Assembly: GCF_004360225.1 (NCBI RefSeq)
Contig: NZ_SNUA01000002.1
Coordinates: 62,001-126,000 of the forward strand
Direction of reading: 5' to 3'
DNA from: Alcanivorax sp. 24
GTDB lineage: Bacteria; Pseudomonadota; Gammaproteobacteria; Pseudomonadales; Alcanivoracaceae
DNA length: 64,000 nt
Below are positions 8,774 to 17,637 of the stretch, one piece after another (positions within the stretch are counted from its first letter, which is position 1; each line of letters opens with the position of its first letter). A program made the translations under genes and the position numbers. Below the pieces are notes generated by a model. It was given only the letters and a program-made list of their open reading frames with translations, did no database searches and was not told the DNA's origin.

Positions 8774-9487
8774 TTAGATCTCGAAGGCGTAGGAGACGAC
8801 GAACAGCAGATCGTCGTCCACGTCGTCCTTGTCGCCAACACACTCCCCATTCATGAACAGAGCGTCATCGTTGTTGTTGATGGCGCAGTCGTCAGCGGAG
8901 ATCACTTTGGATACGGTGAAGCTCAGGTTGTCGGTGAGCGCATAGCTCAAATCCAAGTGAGTGTAGTTGGTGTCGTCGGCGTCGTTGTCCCAGGTACCGA
9001 CCAGAATGCCGTATTTGTCGTAGCTGTAGCCCAGGGTGTAGTAGCGGTCCTTGTTATCGGTGGCGTCGCTACCGTGACCGTAGTCACCCACGCCGAAGTA
9101 ACCGGTGAACGTGACCCCGGCGTAGCCGAGGCTGGCAACGATTTCGGCCAGATCGGAGTCGGTGTCGTTCGGGTAGTTGTAGTCGATGTAGGACAGATCA
9201 TAGGTGAGGTCGCCAAAGGCGCCGCCGTAACCGACATACAGATCGTATTCGGTGGAATCGGTTTCGGAGCTGCCCCAGACACCGGCATAGAGGCCGGAAG
9301 AGTGGCTGTAATCCAGGCTACCGAAAACCTGAGCCGCGCCGTTGGAAATATCCTGACCACGCCAGAAATACATGTTGGAAATGCCCAGGCTACCGCTGAT
9401 TTCCGCTGCCGCCATGCCCGGCATGATCATGCCGGCGGCGACCGCCGCGGCCAGTACGGTTTTTTTCATCCCGAATGCGTGTTTCAT
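8774..9487 (-). CDS. TorF-family putative porin
   Basis: This 237-residue outer-membrane protein has a signal peptide (VLAAAVAAGMIMPGMAAAE). Its many amphipathic beta strands rich in Tyr, Gly and Asp match the TIGR02001/TorF putative-porin family (GSLGISNMYFWRGQDIS near the mature N-terminus is typical). ATG 9487 was chosen over the longer open frame because AGAGGG precedes it and the signal peptide begins there. The C-terminus ends in Phe-Glu-Ile rather than the usual final Phe. An acidic loop near the C-terminus (DKDDVDDD) is notable. The solute is unknown. Confidence 0.85.
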   Translation of the reverse strand: MKHAFGMKKTVLAAAVAAGMIMPGMAAAEISGSLGISNMYFWRGQDISNGAAQVFGSLDYSHSSGLYAGVWGSSETDSTEYDLYVGYGGAFGDLTYDLSYIDYNYPNDTDSDLAEIVASLGYAGVTFTGYFGVGDYGHGSDATDNKDRYYTLGYSYDKYGILVGTWDNDADDTNYTHLDLSYALTDNLSFTVSKVISADDCAINNNDDALFMNGECVGDKDDVDDDLLFVVSYAFEI

Positions 9488-9715
9488 GTGCAACCCTCTT
9501 TGCAAATGGCAAGTGTTTCTAATGTGTCCTGTTGCGCGCTCCTGGCGCACCGGCCTGGGAGGCTTGTCACTTTACAAAGCAGGGTCCGTGCCAAAATATA
9601 AAAAGCCAGGAAAAACAGGGGATTGGGAAGGTGTGTTGGAGAGGGAAAGGTAAAATCGGGAGAGGATGGGGAGAGCGGGTGCGCCGTTATGGTGCGGCGC
9701 ACCGAAGTGGGGCGC

Positions 9716-10186
9716 TTATTTTGGGCATTTCCAGTCGACAGGGACCGCGTCCGCTTGCAGACCGTCCTCTCCACTCACCTCCAGGCCGCATTGATTATTG
9801 TCGTTGGTGAAGCGAGCGCTGTAGCTGGCTCCGGCCTGGGCATTGAACTGCACGGCGACGCGGCAGAGGTCGCGATTGCCCGCCGAGCCTTTCTGATAAA
9901 TCACACCGATGCGTGCCTGTTCGCTCGCTCGCACGGTGGTGGTGACTTCCGGCGCTTTCTTCATGGTTTTCAGCAGCTCGTCGAAGGCCTTGGTCTCGAA
10001 GGGAACCTGCTGCAAGGAGGTTGGCGTGGACTGAAAGCCCTTGCCCGGTACGCATACGACTGGTTGGGCGGCGATGTTGTCGCTGGAGAAAGTGACGGTG
10101 GCGATGTCCTCGTCGGTGGGTGCCGTGTAGCTGAGCATCTGGCAACCGGCGAGCAGAAGGGCGGGGAGGGGAAGCAAATATTTCAT
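9716..10186 (-). CDS. hypothetical lipoprotein
   Basis: This 156-residue protein has a lipoprotein signal (LLLAGC, lipidated Cys15). The mature part has four cysteines (VVCVPG, DLCRVAV, NNQCGLE, DWKCPK), which could form two disulfides, as expected for a periplasmic or outer-membrane location. I do not recognise the family. GGACCCACC precedes the ATG. The neighbours (porin on the same strand, M14 peptidase) are separated from it by gaps of 228 and 273 bases, so it is probably transcribed alone. Confidence 0.75.
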   Translation of the reverse strand: MKYLLPLPALLLAGCQMLSYTAPTDEDIATVTFSSDNIAAQPVVCVPGKGFQSTPTSLQQVPFETKAFDELLKTMKKAPEVTTTVRASEQARIGVIYQKGSAGNRDLCRVAVQFNAQAGASYSARFTNDNNQCGLEVSGEDGLQADAVPVDWKCPK

Positions 10187-10290
10187 GGTGGGTCCTCATG
10201 ACAAATAAGGGCGAAGCCGTCAGGCGAATATAAAGCGTGCCCAAAATGATGCAAAACCAGGGCCACTTTGGCGCACGCTGGAAAGATGAG

Positions 10291-10334
10291 GCGCTGGCAC
10301 GCCGGCACGCAACACGCATACACGCTGGCACGCC
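10291..10334. repeat. GGCACGC-rich short repeat
   Basis: Several overlapping copies of GGCACGC, ACACGC and CACGCTGGCACGCC occur between a lipoprotein gene and the M14 peptidase gene. The words TACACGC and GGCACGC also make up the terminal inverted repeat of the element at 48049-48190, so this may be a degenerate relic of the same family. Confidence 0.4.
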
Positions 10335-10459
10335 ATGCTTGCCGGCTCCGTAGCGAGACGGGAGGGCGGATTGCTTGGGAAGGCAGTCATCGCGGGTACG
10401 CAAACACGCTTGCTATTGTTTGCCAGCGATCAGGCTTCGGGTTTAGCGTGCCAGCGCCA

Positions 10460-11497
10460 TCACCCGTACCAATGCTTCATCGCCTGCCGGGTCAGATTCT
10501 CCCTCGCTTCCCCACGCGGCAGCCAGTTGCCGGCGTTCACCGCCATCGCCACCAGGAATTCGAACAGAGGCAAATGCTGACGCAGCACCCGGTTATGACG
10601 ATGACCAATGATCGGGTTGAACAGGCCGAAGAAATCCAATAGCTGCCGGGGGTTTTTCCGTACCCACAGCCAGGACCCCATTTCCAGGGTGAACGGCAGG
10701 AACAGCCGGTCCGGGTGTTGCTCCCGGGCTTCGTCGTAGAGGTAGTCCCACAGATCGCCGTGGGTGGTGTAGTTCACCGATTGCGGTTCGATCAGATAAG
10801 GATGGTGGTAAGGGTAGGTGTGCTCGAGGATCTGTTTCAGACGGTACACCTCGGCGAGGTGCGCAATGGGCTTCTGGCTGCGGGCGTAACAGCACCAGAT
10901 GCGGTCGCGGCGGCCAAAACCGCTGTGGCAGTCCAGGCTTATCGATACCGGAGCGTTCATCAGGCGCTGCCGGACCGTGTTCACCAGCGCCTGCGCCTCG
11001 GTTTCCATGGGCTCACCGGCGCGCCCCCGATACCAGGGCAGGTGACGGCTCAGGCGCTGGCCGCCGGCCAGAAAGGGGACCTTGCCTTCCGCATCCACCG
11101 GGGCGTTGCGCATCAGGTCGACGCCATTGGGATTGCTGCGGGTACGCCGCCAGATGCCGCCGGGATTGATCATCGGCATGAACACCAGCCGCACCCGTTC
11201 CAGCCGCCGGTGCAATTGATCATCCCATTGCAATCGATGGATCAGACTGTGCAACCACGACAACAGCACCTGGGAGCCGATCCGTTCGACGCCGTGCACG
11301 CCGCCAAAGAAGCCAACCACCGGTGCGCCGGGGGAACGGCTGCCCATCTCCAGCACCCGCAAGGGCAGCGTGATATCGCCCATCTGGATGGTGTCCACGT
11401 CATGCACACGCAGGTGCCTTTGACCCAGCCGGATCAGCGACTCCAGGTGTAACCATTCGGGCAGGTGGCGTTGAAATTGATACAGGCGTTGTTCCAT
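10460..11497 (-). CDS. M14-family zinc carboxypeptidase-like protein
   Basis: This 345-residue protein has the M14 zinc ligands H68-xx-E71 (GGVHGVERIG) and H191 (LDCHSGFG), the substrate-binding NPGG and NPNGVDLMRN segments, and the catalytic glutamate at about E272 (PFTLEMGSW). No signal peptide is seen, so it is probably cytoplasmic, like other succinylglutamate-desuccinylase/DUF2817-like M14 proteins. It removes C-terminal residues or deacylates small substrates; the actual substrate is unknown. It diverges from the papain-like protein gene across about 190 bases. Confidence 0.85.
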   Translation of the reverse strand: MEQRLYQFQRHLPEWLHLESLIRLGQRHLRVHDVDTIQMGDITLPLRVLEMGSRSPGAPVVGFFGGVHGVERIGSQVLLSWLHSLIHRLQWDDQLHRRLERVRLVFMPMINPGGIWRRTRSNPNGVDLMRNAPVDAEGKVPFLAGGQRLSRHLPWYRGRAGEPMETEAQALVNTVRQRLMNAPVSISLDCHSGFGRRDRIWCCYARSQKPIAHLAEVYRLKQILEHTYPYHHPYLIEPQSVNYTTHGDLWDYLYDEAREQHPDRLFLPFTLEMGSWLWVRKNPRQLLDFFGLFNPIIGHRHNRVLRQHLPLFEFLVAMAVNAGNWLPRGEARENLTRQAMKHWYG

Positions 11498-11687
11498 CGG
11501 CGCGCGTCAGTGGGTGACGGTCGGCGCCCGTCAAAGCAGGCGCACAGGGCAGGATGGCGGATTGCGGTTACGGTTTCATGACGATTGTGGCGCTGCATTT
11601 TTGTCATGGAACTGCGATGCAACTGTCAGTGTAGTGTCATCCGCGCTGGCCACTCTGCCCTTGACGCTGGCGGCGGGAATCACCGTG

Positions 11688-12398
11688 ATGCAGAGCCTCG
11701 ACAACTTCGCCTTGAACCTGGAAACCGGGGATGTGCTGTTGTTCGCCGGACGAGGGGTCACCAGTACCGTGATTCGCTGGTTCACCCGCAGTCCCTGGAG
11801 CCATGTGGGCATGGTGGTGCGCCTGCCGGAAGTGGCGGAACCGCTGGTGCTGGAATCCACCGGCCTGAGTGAATCGGCGGACTGGATACTGGGACACCCG
11901 GTGATGGGCGTGGCGCTGGTCCCACTATCACGCAAGATCGCCGAGTACCCGGGCGATGTGGCGGTCAGGCGTCGTGAAGGGCCACCACTGACGGCGCTCC
12001 AGCAGCGATTGATGCAGCGGCTGGTGCGGCGGTTGCTGCACCGGCCTTACAAGAACTATCTGCTGTGTAATTTCTACGACGCCCTGAGTGGCTTTTCCGG
12101 ACGCCGCCGTCGCTCCGGCTGGTTCTGTTCGGAGCTGGTGGCGGAGTGCTACCGACGGCTCGGCTGGCTGCCGGACACGGTATGCCCTCATCGTTTCGTT
12201 CCCGGCCACTTCGGTTCGCGGCGGCTGAATCTCACCGCCGGTCGGCTGCTGCCGGCGCAGTGGCTGAAGCAACTCAAATCCAGCGCCGTACCCGCTGCCG
12301 ATAACGCTGCCACTGATCCCCGAACCGTTGCTCGTGAAACGCTTCTTCCGCGGCGATCACGTGGTGATGCATCACCCACAGAATCGGCGGCAGCATGA
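11688..12398 (+). CDS. permuted papain-like (YiiX/NlpC-P60 type) hydrolase
   Basis: This 236-residue protein has the order His then Cys: GDVLLF and WSHVGMVVR (His) near the N-terminus and WFCSELVAECY (Cys nucleophile) after residue 140. That is the circularly permuted NlpC/P60 arrangement of the YiiX/YebB group of thiol hydrolases. ATG 11688 (or the adjacent GTG 11685) fits the family N-terminus; upstream open sequence looks non-coding. The last about 40 residues lie in a 125-base convergent overlap with the methyltransferase gene, and this tail is low-complexity. The substrate is unknown (peptides or lipids are both known for the fold). Confidence 0.8.
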   Translation: MQSLDNFALNLETGDVLLFAGRGVTSTVIRWFTRSPWSHVGMVVRLPEVAEPLVLESTGLSESADWILGHPVMGVALVPLSRKIAEYPGDVAVRRREGPPLTALQQRLMQRLVRRLLHRPYKNYLLCNFYDALSGFSGRRRRSGWFCSELVAECYRRLGWLPDTVCPHRFVPGHFGSRRLNLTAGRLLPAQWLKQLKSSAVPAADNAATDPRTVARETLLPRRSRGDASPTESAAA

Positions 12399-12735
12399 TT
12401 AGCATGCCGGGACTGGACAGACTGAGGGCGCAGCCCAGATGAAGCAGGGCAAAAGCCAGATAGATCGGATTTCGGGTCAGGCGGAAAACACCGCCAGTAA
12501 TCAGTTCCCGTGCCGCGCGATGGGGCAGAACCGTGGTGCGGTGACGGTAGAACTGTACCAGCGCGCCGGCCAGCAACAGCACCGCGAACAACGCCAGCGC
12601 CGTGGCCAGTGCGTACTGGCCGGGCCATGCCGGCAGGGTCCAGTGCAGCGCCTGGTCCAGGCCATAACCCACCAGCAAGCCGCCCAGATGCAGCAACGGA
12701 GGGGGAATGCGAACCTCGGGATGTTCCAATGCCAT
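12274..12735 (-). CDS. isoprenylcysteine methyltransferase-like membrane protein
   Basis: This 153-residue protein has about four hydrophobic segments and the phospholipid/isoprenylcysteine methyltransferase signature: RELITGGVFRLTRNPIYLAF, then HHHVIAAEEAFHEQRFGDQWQRYRQRVRRW at the C-terminus, which binds SAM and the acceptor. The acceptor is not known in bacteria. It is convergent with the papain-like hydrolase and overlaps its 3' end by 125 bases. Confidence 0.85.
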   Translation of the reverse strand: MALEHPEVRIPPPLLHLGGLLVGYGLDQALHWTLPAWPGQYALATALALFAVLLLAGALVQFYRHRTTVLPHRAARELITGGVFRLTRNPIYLAFALLHLGCALSLSSPGMLIMLPPILWVMHHHVIAAEEAFHEQRFGDQWQRYRQRVRRWI

Positions 12736-12965
12736 GTTCAGAGGCCTATCGTTGTCAGTGAATAAAAGCTGGGTTATGGTAATTCACATCCCGCCATTGC
12801 GGGAGTGATCGCGATCCGCTGGAACGACTGTTGTTGAAGCTCGGCGAACAGCACTGCCGGTAAAGCTATCGGCGGCGGGCGCGAACGTCACTGGTGAATC
12901 GCATATTGCGTGACATTTGTGAAGGGCTCCGTCGCCATGTCCTGCAACCTTGAAAGGGGAAACGC

Positions 12966-14417
12966 ATGGAAGAGCGCGCGGCCACCTTGCACAGCGTAAC
13001 CGCAGCATCTCAATCCCGCCTCCACCACGAACCGGAACACCGCCCGAAAGCCTACGTCCTGGACACCAATGTCCTGATCCACGATCCCAACTCCCTGATG
13101 AATTTCGAAGAGCACCGGGTGGTCATCCCGATGACCGTGCTGGAGGAACTGGACCGTCTGAAAACCGGGAAATCCCATACCGCGGCGGACTGCCGCGCGG
13201 CGATTCGTCTGATTGACCGGGTCATCGGCAAGGCATCGCCGGCGGAAGTGGAAGCGGGCATTCCGATTCAGCGCGGGGAAAATCATCACCAGGGGACACT
13301 GACCGTTCTGATGCCACAGAGCGGACTGACGCCGCCATGCCTTCCCGAACATCTGAACGACAACCGGATCATCAATGACGTGGTGGCCATGATCGCCGCC
13401 GATCCGGATCGCCATTACGTGCTGGTCACCAAGGATATCAACATGCGCCTGAAGGCGCGGGCCTGCGGTATCGATTCCGAGGATTATCATAACGACCAGT
13501 TGGTGTCCGACATCCGCCAGCTCAATCAGGGCTACTTCATGGTGGAAGGATCGTTCTGGGACCGGGTCGACGCGGTGGAGACCGAGCAGCACGGCGCGGA
13601 AACCTTGCACCGTTTGTCGCACGGTCTGCTGGTTGGGGACATTCTTGGCGAGGAGGTGTACCCGAATCAGTTCATTCTCGATGAACAGGGTTTCGTGGGC
13701 CGGATCATGTCGGTGGAGGCGGGCGTGGTTACCTTGCGCCATTACAGTGAGCAGACGTTGATGGATCAGCAGGCCTGGGGGTTGAGGCCGATGAACATTC
13801 AACAAGCGGTGGCGTTGCACCTGTTGCTGGATCCGGATATTCATCTGGTGACGCTGACCGGCGCGGCCGGTTCCGGCAAAACCATTCTGGCTCTGGCCGC
13901 TGCCATTGAAATGACGGTGGAGCAAAAACGCTTCAATAAAATCATCGCCACCCGTTCCACGCCGCCGCTGGCGGAAGAGCATGGCTTTCTGCCCGGCACC
14001 GAGGAAGAAAAGATGGACCCGTGGCTGGGCGCCATCAACGACAACATCGAAGCGTTGCACCTGAACGATGAGAATCCTTCCGGCAGCATCCAGTACGTCA
14101 AGGAGAAAGCCAACATCCAGTTCAAGGCGATGAATTACATTCGCGGCCGCAGCTTCCAGAAATCGCTGATTCTGATTGATGAAAGCCAGAACCTGACGCC
14201 GCATCAGATGAAAGCCATCATCACCCGGGCCGGCGATGGATCAAAGGTGGTGTGTCTGGGCAACCTGGCGCAGATCGATACGCCGTACCTGTCGCCCACC
14301 AGTTCCGGGCTGACCTACATGACCGAACGCTTCAAGCATTTCGCCCACGGCGGTTCGGTGCAACTCAATGGCGTGCCGAGATCGTTGCTGGCGGAGTACG
14401 CGGAGACTTGGTTGTAA
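12966..14417 (+). CDS. PIN-PhoH family ATPase (PhoH2 type)
   Basis: This 483-residue protein fuses an N-terminal PIN ribonuclease domain (about 28-165; YVLDTNVLIHDP with D33, then EELDRLK, NDNRIINDV, TKDINMR) to a C-terminal PhoH P-loop ATPase. The Walker A motif is GAAGSGKT (299-306) and Walker B is SLILIDESQNL (about 400). PhoH2 proteins are described as RNA helicase/nucleases. AAAGGGGA precedes ATG 12966. The gene is transcribed alone, and terminator-like hairpins follow in the repeat region downstream. Confidence 0.95.
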   Translation: MEERAATLHSVTAASQSRLHHEPEHRPKAYVLDTNVLIHDPNSLMNFEEHRVVIPMTVLEELDRLKTGKSHTAADCRAAIRLIDRVIGKASPAEVEAGIPIQRGENHHQGTLTVLMPQSGLTPPCLPEHLNDNRIINDVVAMIAADPDRHYVLVTKDINMRLKARACGIDSEDYHNDQLVSDIRQLNQGYFMVEGSFWDRVDAVETEQHGAETLHRLSHGLLVGDILGEEVYPNQFILDEQGFVGRIMSVEAGVVTLRHYSEQTLMDQQAWGLRPMNIQQAVALHLLLDPDIHLVTLTGAAGSGKTILALAAAIEMTVEQKRFNKIIATRSTPPLAEEHGFLPGTEEEKMDPWLGAINDNIEALHLNDENPSGSIQYVKEKANIQFKAMNYIRGRSFQKSLILIDESQNLTPHQMKAIITRAGDGSKVVCLGNLAQIDTPYLSPTSSGLTYMTERFKHFAHGGSVQLNGVPRSLLAEYAETWL

Positions 14418-14483
14418 AAAGCGGCGCCGGACGCCAGACGCCGGACGCTAAAGTCAAAACCCGGGGCTGCGGGCGTTGCGGAA

Positions 14484-14631
14484 ATAAAAAATTGCCGGGA
14501 GCAATTTTTAACGTTGCTTGGTGACGGCCCGCAGGGTGACCGCCATGGACGGCGGTCATAAAAAATTGCCGGGAGCAATTTTTAACGTTGCTCGGCGACG
14601 GCCCGAAGGGTGACCGCCATGGACGGCGGTC
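14484..14631. repeat. 74-bp tandem duplication with terminator-like hairpins
   Basis: Two units (14484-14557, 14558-14631) differ at only a few bases. Each starts ATAAAAAATTGCC and ends in GACCGCC-ATGGAC-GGCGGTC, itself a 7-bp stem. Each also holds AAAAATTGC-CGGGA-GCAATTTTT, a stem with A and T runs on both sides, which can end transcription in both directions. They probably serve as terminators for the PhoH gene. The boundary at 14558 shows the sequence ATAAAAAA uninterrupted, equivalent to the insertion site used at 49478. Confidence 0.75.
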
Positions 14632-14638
14632 ATCAAAA

Positions 14639-15219
14639 GGTTCCTCGCGGTTTAGCGGGAAGGGTCGCTCGGGCGGGGGCTCCCGTATTGCCCGGTTACC
14701 TCGAAGACCTCCCTTCAGAGGTGGCTACAGCGCCGCTGTGGGAAGCTTGCTGGCAAGCGAATCGCCAACGGCTCAGGGCATTCGCGGCCAAGCGGAGCGC
14801 CGCCCGGGCCGCTTCCCACAGCGGCTTCGTAGCGGATCCGTGGGAGCCCAGCTTGCTGGCGAATCCGGCCCTCTGGTGTTGGGATATTCGCTTGCCGGCA
14901 AGCTTCCCACAGCGGCTTCGTGGCGGACCTGTGGGAGACCAGCTTGCTGGCGAATTCCGGCCCTTTGGTGTTGGGATATTCGCTTGCCAGCAAGCTTCCC
15001 ACAGCGGCTTCGTGGCGGACCCGTGGCAGGCCAGCTTGCTGGCGAGTTCCGGCCCTCTGGTGTTGGGATATTCGCTTGCCAGCAAGCTTCCCACAGCGGC
15101 TTCGTGGCAGATCTGTGGGAGACCAGCTTGCTGGCGAATATAGCGGCTTGGTAGCCCCTTCCGGTTACAGACCCGTGCCCATGATTGAAGCGCCGTGGCC
15201 TGCTAAACCGCGATGAACC
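14639..15219 (+). mobile_element. TIR element copy 1 (581 bp, non-coding)
   Basis: It begins GGTTCCTCGCGGTTTAGCGG and ends with the inverse, GCTAAACCGCGATGAACC, giving terminal inverted repeats of about 17 bp. The left part contains GGGTCGCTCGGGCGGGGGCT; the middle is a REP array (14731-15140); the right part contains GGTAGCCCCTTCC and CATGATTGAAGCGCCGTGG. It matches copies at 34716, 40783 and 49486. Flanking octamers are CATCAAAA and GTAAAAAA, so no exact target duplication remains. There is no transposase, so it must be moved in trans, if at all. Confidence 0.75.
14731..15140. repeat. REP array, 4 units of 91-92 bp
   Basis: Each unit has two opposed REP-like arms, CGCTTGCCAGCAAGCTTCCC and GTGGGAGACCAGCTTGCTGG, joined by CAGCGGCTTCGTGGCGGA and by a CCGGCCCTCTGGTGTTGGGA spacer. 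The GTGGGAG words start at 14840, 14931, 15023 (here GTGGCAG) and 15115. The period of 91-92 is not a multiple of three, which argues against a coding repeat. Confidence 0.85.
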
Positions 15220-15288
15220 GTAAAAAAGCGTTTTTAGTGCTTGCCAGGGCGTTGTGTCTGGTTTTGCATTGTCGGCGTCCGGCTCCAC

Positions 15289-16299
15289 TCAATCCTTCAA
15301 CACCTGCCCCAGCACCGACAAGCACGCTTCACTCTGATAGAAATCCCCCAGCGCCAGTTCCGCCCAGGCGCTCAATACGCCTTGCTCCTTCAGTACTTCC
15401 GCGCCACTCGCCAACGCTGGCGCCAGTGTGTCGCGTCGCGCCGCCGTATCGGTGCGCATGGCCTGGAGCAACGCGGGCAGACTTGATGCCATCAGGGTTT
15501 CGACCGCGGCGCGAATGCCTTCCATCACCAGATGCCGGCTGTAGTCCAGCGCGGCGATATGGTCGGATAGCAAGGTGCCCTGGCGCACCAGATCCGGCAG
15601 TGACTCATCGGGTACGTCACGCAGTAACGCCGCCGGTGTCATCGGGGCGATCCGTCCATAGGCATCGCGGGCCAGATCGGCGATGCGCTCGTTGCTTAAC
15701 TCCCGGTTCAACCACTGTTCACCGGTCCTGAGCGTGGCGCGGATGTTCTGTCGCAGGTAGGAACGAATTGGCTCTTCCAATCCGCCCATGGCCCGGCCCA
15801 CGCTTTTGCGGCCCAGTTTCATCATGCTGCTGACGCCGGGCAGTTTGGCCAGGGCGTTTTCTTCCAACAGAAAGTTCTTGATGCCGGTATAAAGCATTTC
15901 ACTGACCATCTGACTGATCAGCGGATGATTCAACACCGTATGAATGGTCCGCTCACGCAGACTTTGCAGTCGCAGCAGTTGTTCCAGCAGTGCCTCGAAC
16001 CGGGCTTCGTCGAGCAATTCGCCAAAGGTCACCGGATCCTGGCGGGCGTGGTTCAGCAGGGCGTGCGCCACGGATTCGATCACCGGCCGCAGCCCCTCGG
16101 CGGTGCTTACATGCGTCAGCCAATCGTCCACCACCTGGCTCAGTACTTCGGCATCCACCAAAGTCCCCAGCGGTTGCTCCGCCAGTATCGCCACGCCCTG
16201 ATCCAGCAGGTCGTGCCAGTAGTCCTCCGTGCACAGACGCTGGCAGGCGTGCTCAACGTGAGCTTGCTGCAAGGCTTCGGCCAGTTCTTTCCGCTTCAT
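15289..16299 (-). CDS. hypothetical helical protein
   Basis: This 336-residue protein is almost entirely predicted helical by eye, with no clear membrane segment or signal peptide and no motif I recognise. It is acidic to neutral with many Leu and Ala. ATG 16299 was preferred to the longer frame starting at 16521 because the extra 74 residues are His/Arg-rich, non-coding in character, and cross the ompW leader. The stop codon lies just beyond the right end of the outer repeat. It faces away from ompW, and no functional link is apparent. Confidence 0.7.
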   Translation of the reverse strand: MKRKELAEALQQAHVEHACQRLCTEDYWHDLLDQGVAILAEQPLGTLVDAEVLSQVVDDWLTHVSTAEGLRPVIESVAHALLNHARQDPVTFGELLDEARFEALLEQLLRLQSLRERTIHTVLNHPLISQMVSEMLYTGIKNFLLEENALAKLPGVSSMMKLGRKSVGRAMGGLEEPIRSYLRQNIRATLRTGEQWLNRELSNERIADLARDAYGRIAPMTPAALLRDVPDESLPDLVRQGTLLSDHIAALDYSRHLVMEGIRAAVETLMASSLPALLQAMRTDTAARRDTLAPALASGAEVLKEQGVLSAWAELALGDFYQSEACLSVLGQVLKD

Positions 16300-16535
16300 T
16301 GTTATCGGTTCCGCTGTGTCCGTTTTACTGAGTGTCCCGTCAGCCGCTGAATCCTTCTGGATCTTGATCCACGACAAGAGACCGCGCCCAACGGCCGGGT
16401 GTAATACCACGGAAGCCTGGCGATGCCGAGGGTTTGTGTCCAGGCCCGCGTGGTCGGGACGGCACCATCGTTGGTGTGGAATCGTCGATGTGGAATCGTC
16501 GGTGCGGACATGATGAGCCAAGAAGGGAGCTAAAC

Positions 16536-17210
16536 ATGCAACTATGGGGACGCGGCGCCTTGGCGCTGGCGCTAATCGGCAGTGTGGGTCTGGCCCAGGG
16601 GTATGAGGCCGGAGATATCTTGGTGCGCGCCGGCGCGGCCACGGTGTCGCCCCGCGTGGACAGTGACGCTTTTTCGGTGGCGCCGTTGACTGGCGCCAAG
16701 GTGGATGTGAACAACGACACTCAGTTCGGTTTCACCGTGGCCTACATGATCAACTCACGTTTCGGTGTCGAACTGCTGGCGGCCACGCCGTTCAAGCACG
16801 ACCTCTACGTGGAAGGCGCGGGGCTGGGCCGTACCGATATCGGCGATACCAAGCATCTGCCGCCAACCCTGATGGCGCAGTATTACCTGCCGGAACTGGG
16901 GCCGGTGCGTCCCTATGTGGGGCTCGGCGTCAATTACACCTATTTCTTCGACGAGAACATTCACGACGGCGTGGTCAGCCCGCTGATCGGTGGCGCCAAC
17001 GCCGATGTGTCTCTGTCCAATTCGGTGGGCTGGGCTGCTCAGGTGGGGGTGGATCTGGCCATGGGCGACACCTGGTTCGTCAACCTGTCCGCCTGGCGGG
17101 TGGACATCGATACCGAGGCCCGTCTCAAGGTGAATGGTTCCACCGTGGACAAAATCGATGTGGAGCTGGATCCGCTGGTGTGGATGGTCGGTATCGGCCG
17201 GGCGTTTTGA
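16536..17210 (+). CDS. ompW: OmpW-family outer membrane protein
   Basis: This 224-residue protein has a signal peptide (ALALALIGSVGLAQG) and the eight-stranded OmpW barrel features: GDILVRAGAATVSP at the mature start, FGVELLAATPFKHDL, KHLPPTLMAQYYLP, VRPYVGLGVNYTYFF, and a terminal Phe (VGIGRAF) for BAM recognition. OmpW forms a narrow hydrophobic channel in the outer membrane. AAGAAGGGAG precedes ATG 16536. A near-perfect direct repeat of GTGGAATCGTCG lies about 40-60 bases upstream. Confidence 0.93.
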   Translation: MQLWGRGALALALIGSVGLAQGYEAGDILVRAGAATVSPRVDSDAFSVAPLTGAKVDVNNDTQFGFTVAYMINSRFGVELLAATPFKHDLYVEGAGLGRTDIGDTKHLPPTLMAQYYLPELGPVRPYVGLGVNYTYFFDENIHDGVVSPLIGGANADVSLSNSVGWAAQVGVDLAMGDTWFVNLSAWRVDIDTEARLKVNGSTVDKIDVELDPLVWMVGIGRAF

Positions 17211-17224
17211 CCCTCCCTTGTGTT

Positions 17225-17245
17225 GCCGGGGCTGACTGCCCCGGC
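17225..17245. terminator. terminator between ompW and glpE
   Basis: GCCGGGGC-TGACT-GCCCCGGC is a perfect 8-bp stem with a 5-nt loop, placed between two convergent genes. There is no long T-run, so efficiency is uncertain. Confidence 0.6.
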
Positions 17246-17255
17246 CCTGCCTTGG

Positions 17256-17573
17256 TTAACTTTCCTCGACCTGGTCCGGGTAGGCCTGGCGCCAGTGTTC
17301 GAAGCCGCCGTCCAGACTCACTGCCCGGGTGAAGCCTTTTTCCGTCAAAAAGTCACAGGCCGATTGGCTGGAGTGACCGTGGTAACAATACACCACCAAG
17401 GCCTGGTCACGGGACGTGGTGGCCAGAAAATCGTCCAGACTGTCCTGAGTCAGCGGCACGGCGCCAGGAATACGCGCCATGGCGTGGCTACCCGGGTCCC
17501 GCACATCAATGAACAACGCCTCTCCGCTGTCCAGAGTTTCCCGGCCTTGTTCCGGTGAGATTCGCTGGGCCAT
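17256..17573 (-). CDS. glpE: thiosulfate sulfurtransferase (rhodanese) GlpE
   Basis: This 105-residue single-domain rhodanese has catalytic Cys63 in the loop CYHGHSSQ, the GlpE-type active site. FIDVRDPGSHAMARIPGA is the family N-terminal strand-helix. It transfers sulfane sulfur from thiosulfate to cyanide or thiol acceptors in the cytoplasm. It lies downstream of rhlB on the same strand with about 65 bases between them, so co-transcription is possible but a functional link is not obvious. Confidence 0.93.
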   Translation of the reverse strand: MAQRISPEQGRETLDSGEALFIDVRDPGSHAMARIPGAVPLTQDSLDDFLATTSRDQALVVYCYHGHSSQSACDFLTEKGFTRAVSLDGGFEHWRQAYPDQVEES

Positions 17574-17637
17574 GACGCCTCCGTCGTTGCGTTGAGTTGC
17601 GTTGAATTTCGTTTGCTTTTCCGCTTACCAGGAGCGC

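Larger units (their letters stand above)
14426..15285. repeat. outer repeat enclosing element copy 1
   Basis: The left end (GACGCCGGACGC then TAAAGTCAAAACCC, about 14438-14463) and the right end (GGTTTTGCATT then CGGCGTCCGG, about 15259-15282) are roughly inverted to one another. Both flanks recur at 49391-49930, including GACGGCCCGAAGGGTGACCG on the left and TGCCAGGGCGTTG on the right. This 860-base non-coding block therefore looks like a dispersed repeat that has been interrupted by the terminal-inverted-repeat element at 14639-15219. Confidence 0.65.

Noticed and set aside
14731-15140. CRISPR array
   Set aside because: Periodic repeats, but the whole unit is conserved, with no unique spacers between short repeats, and no cas genes are in the window.
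14588-15288. Open frames through the REP array of copy 1
   Set aside because: Same reasoning: simultaneous openness on both strands in a 91-92 bp repeat, with no start signals.
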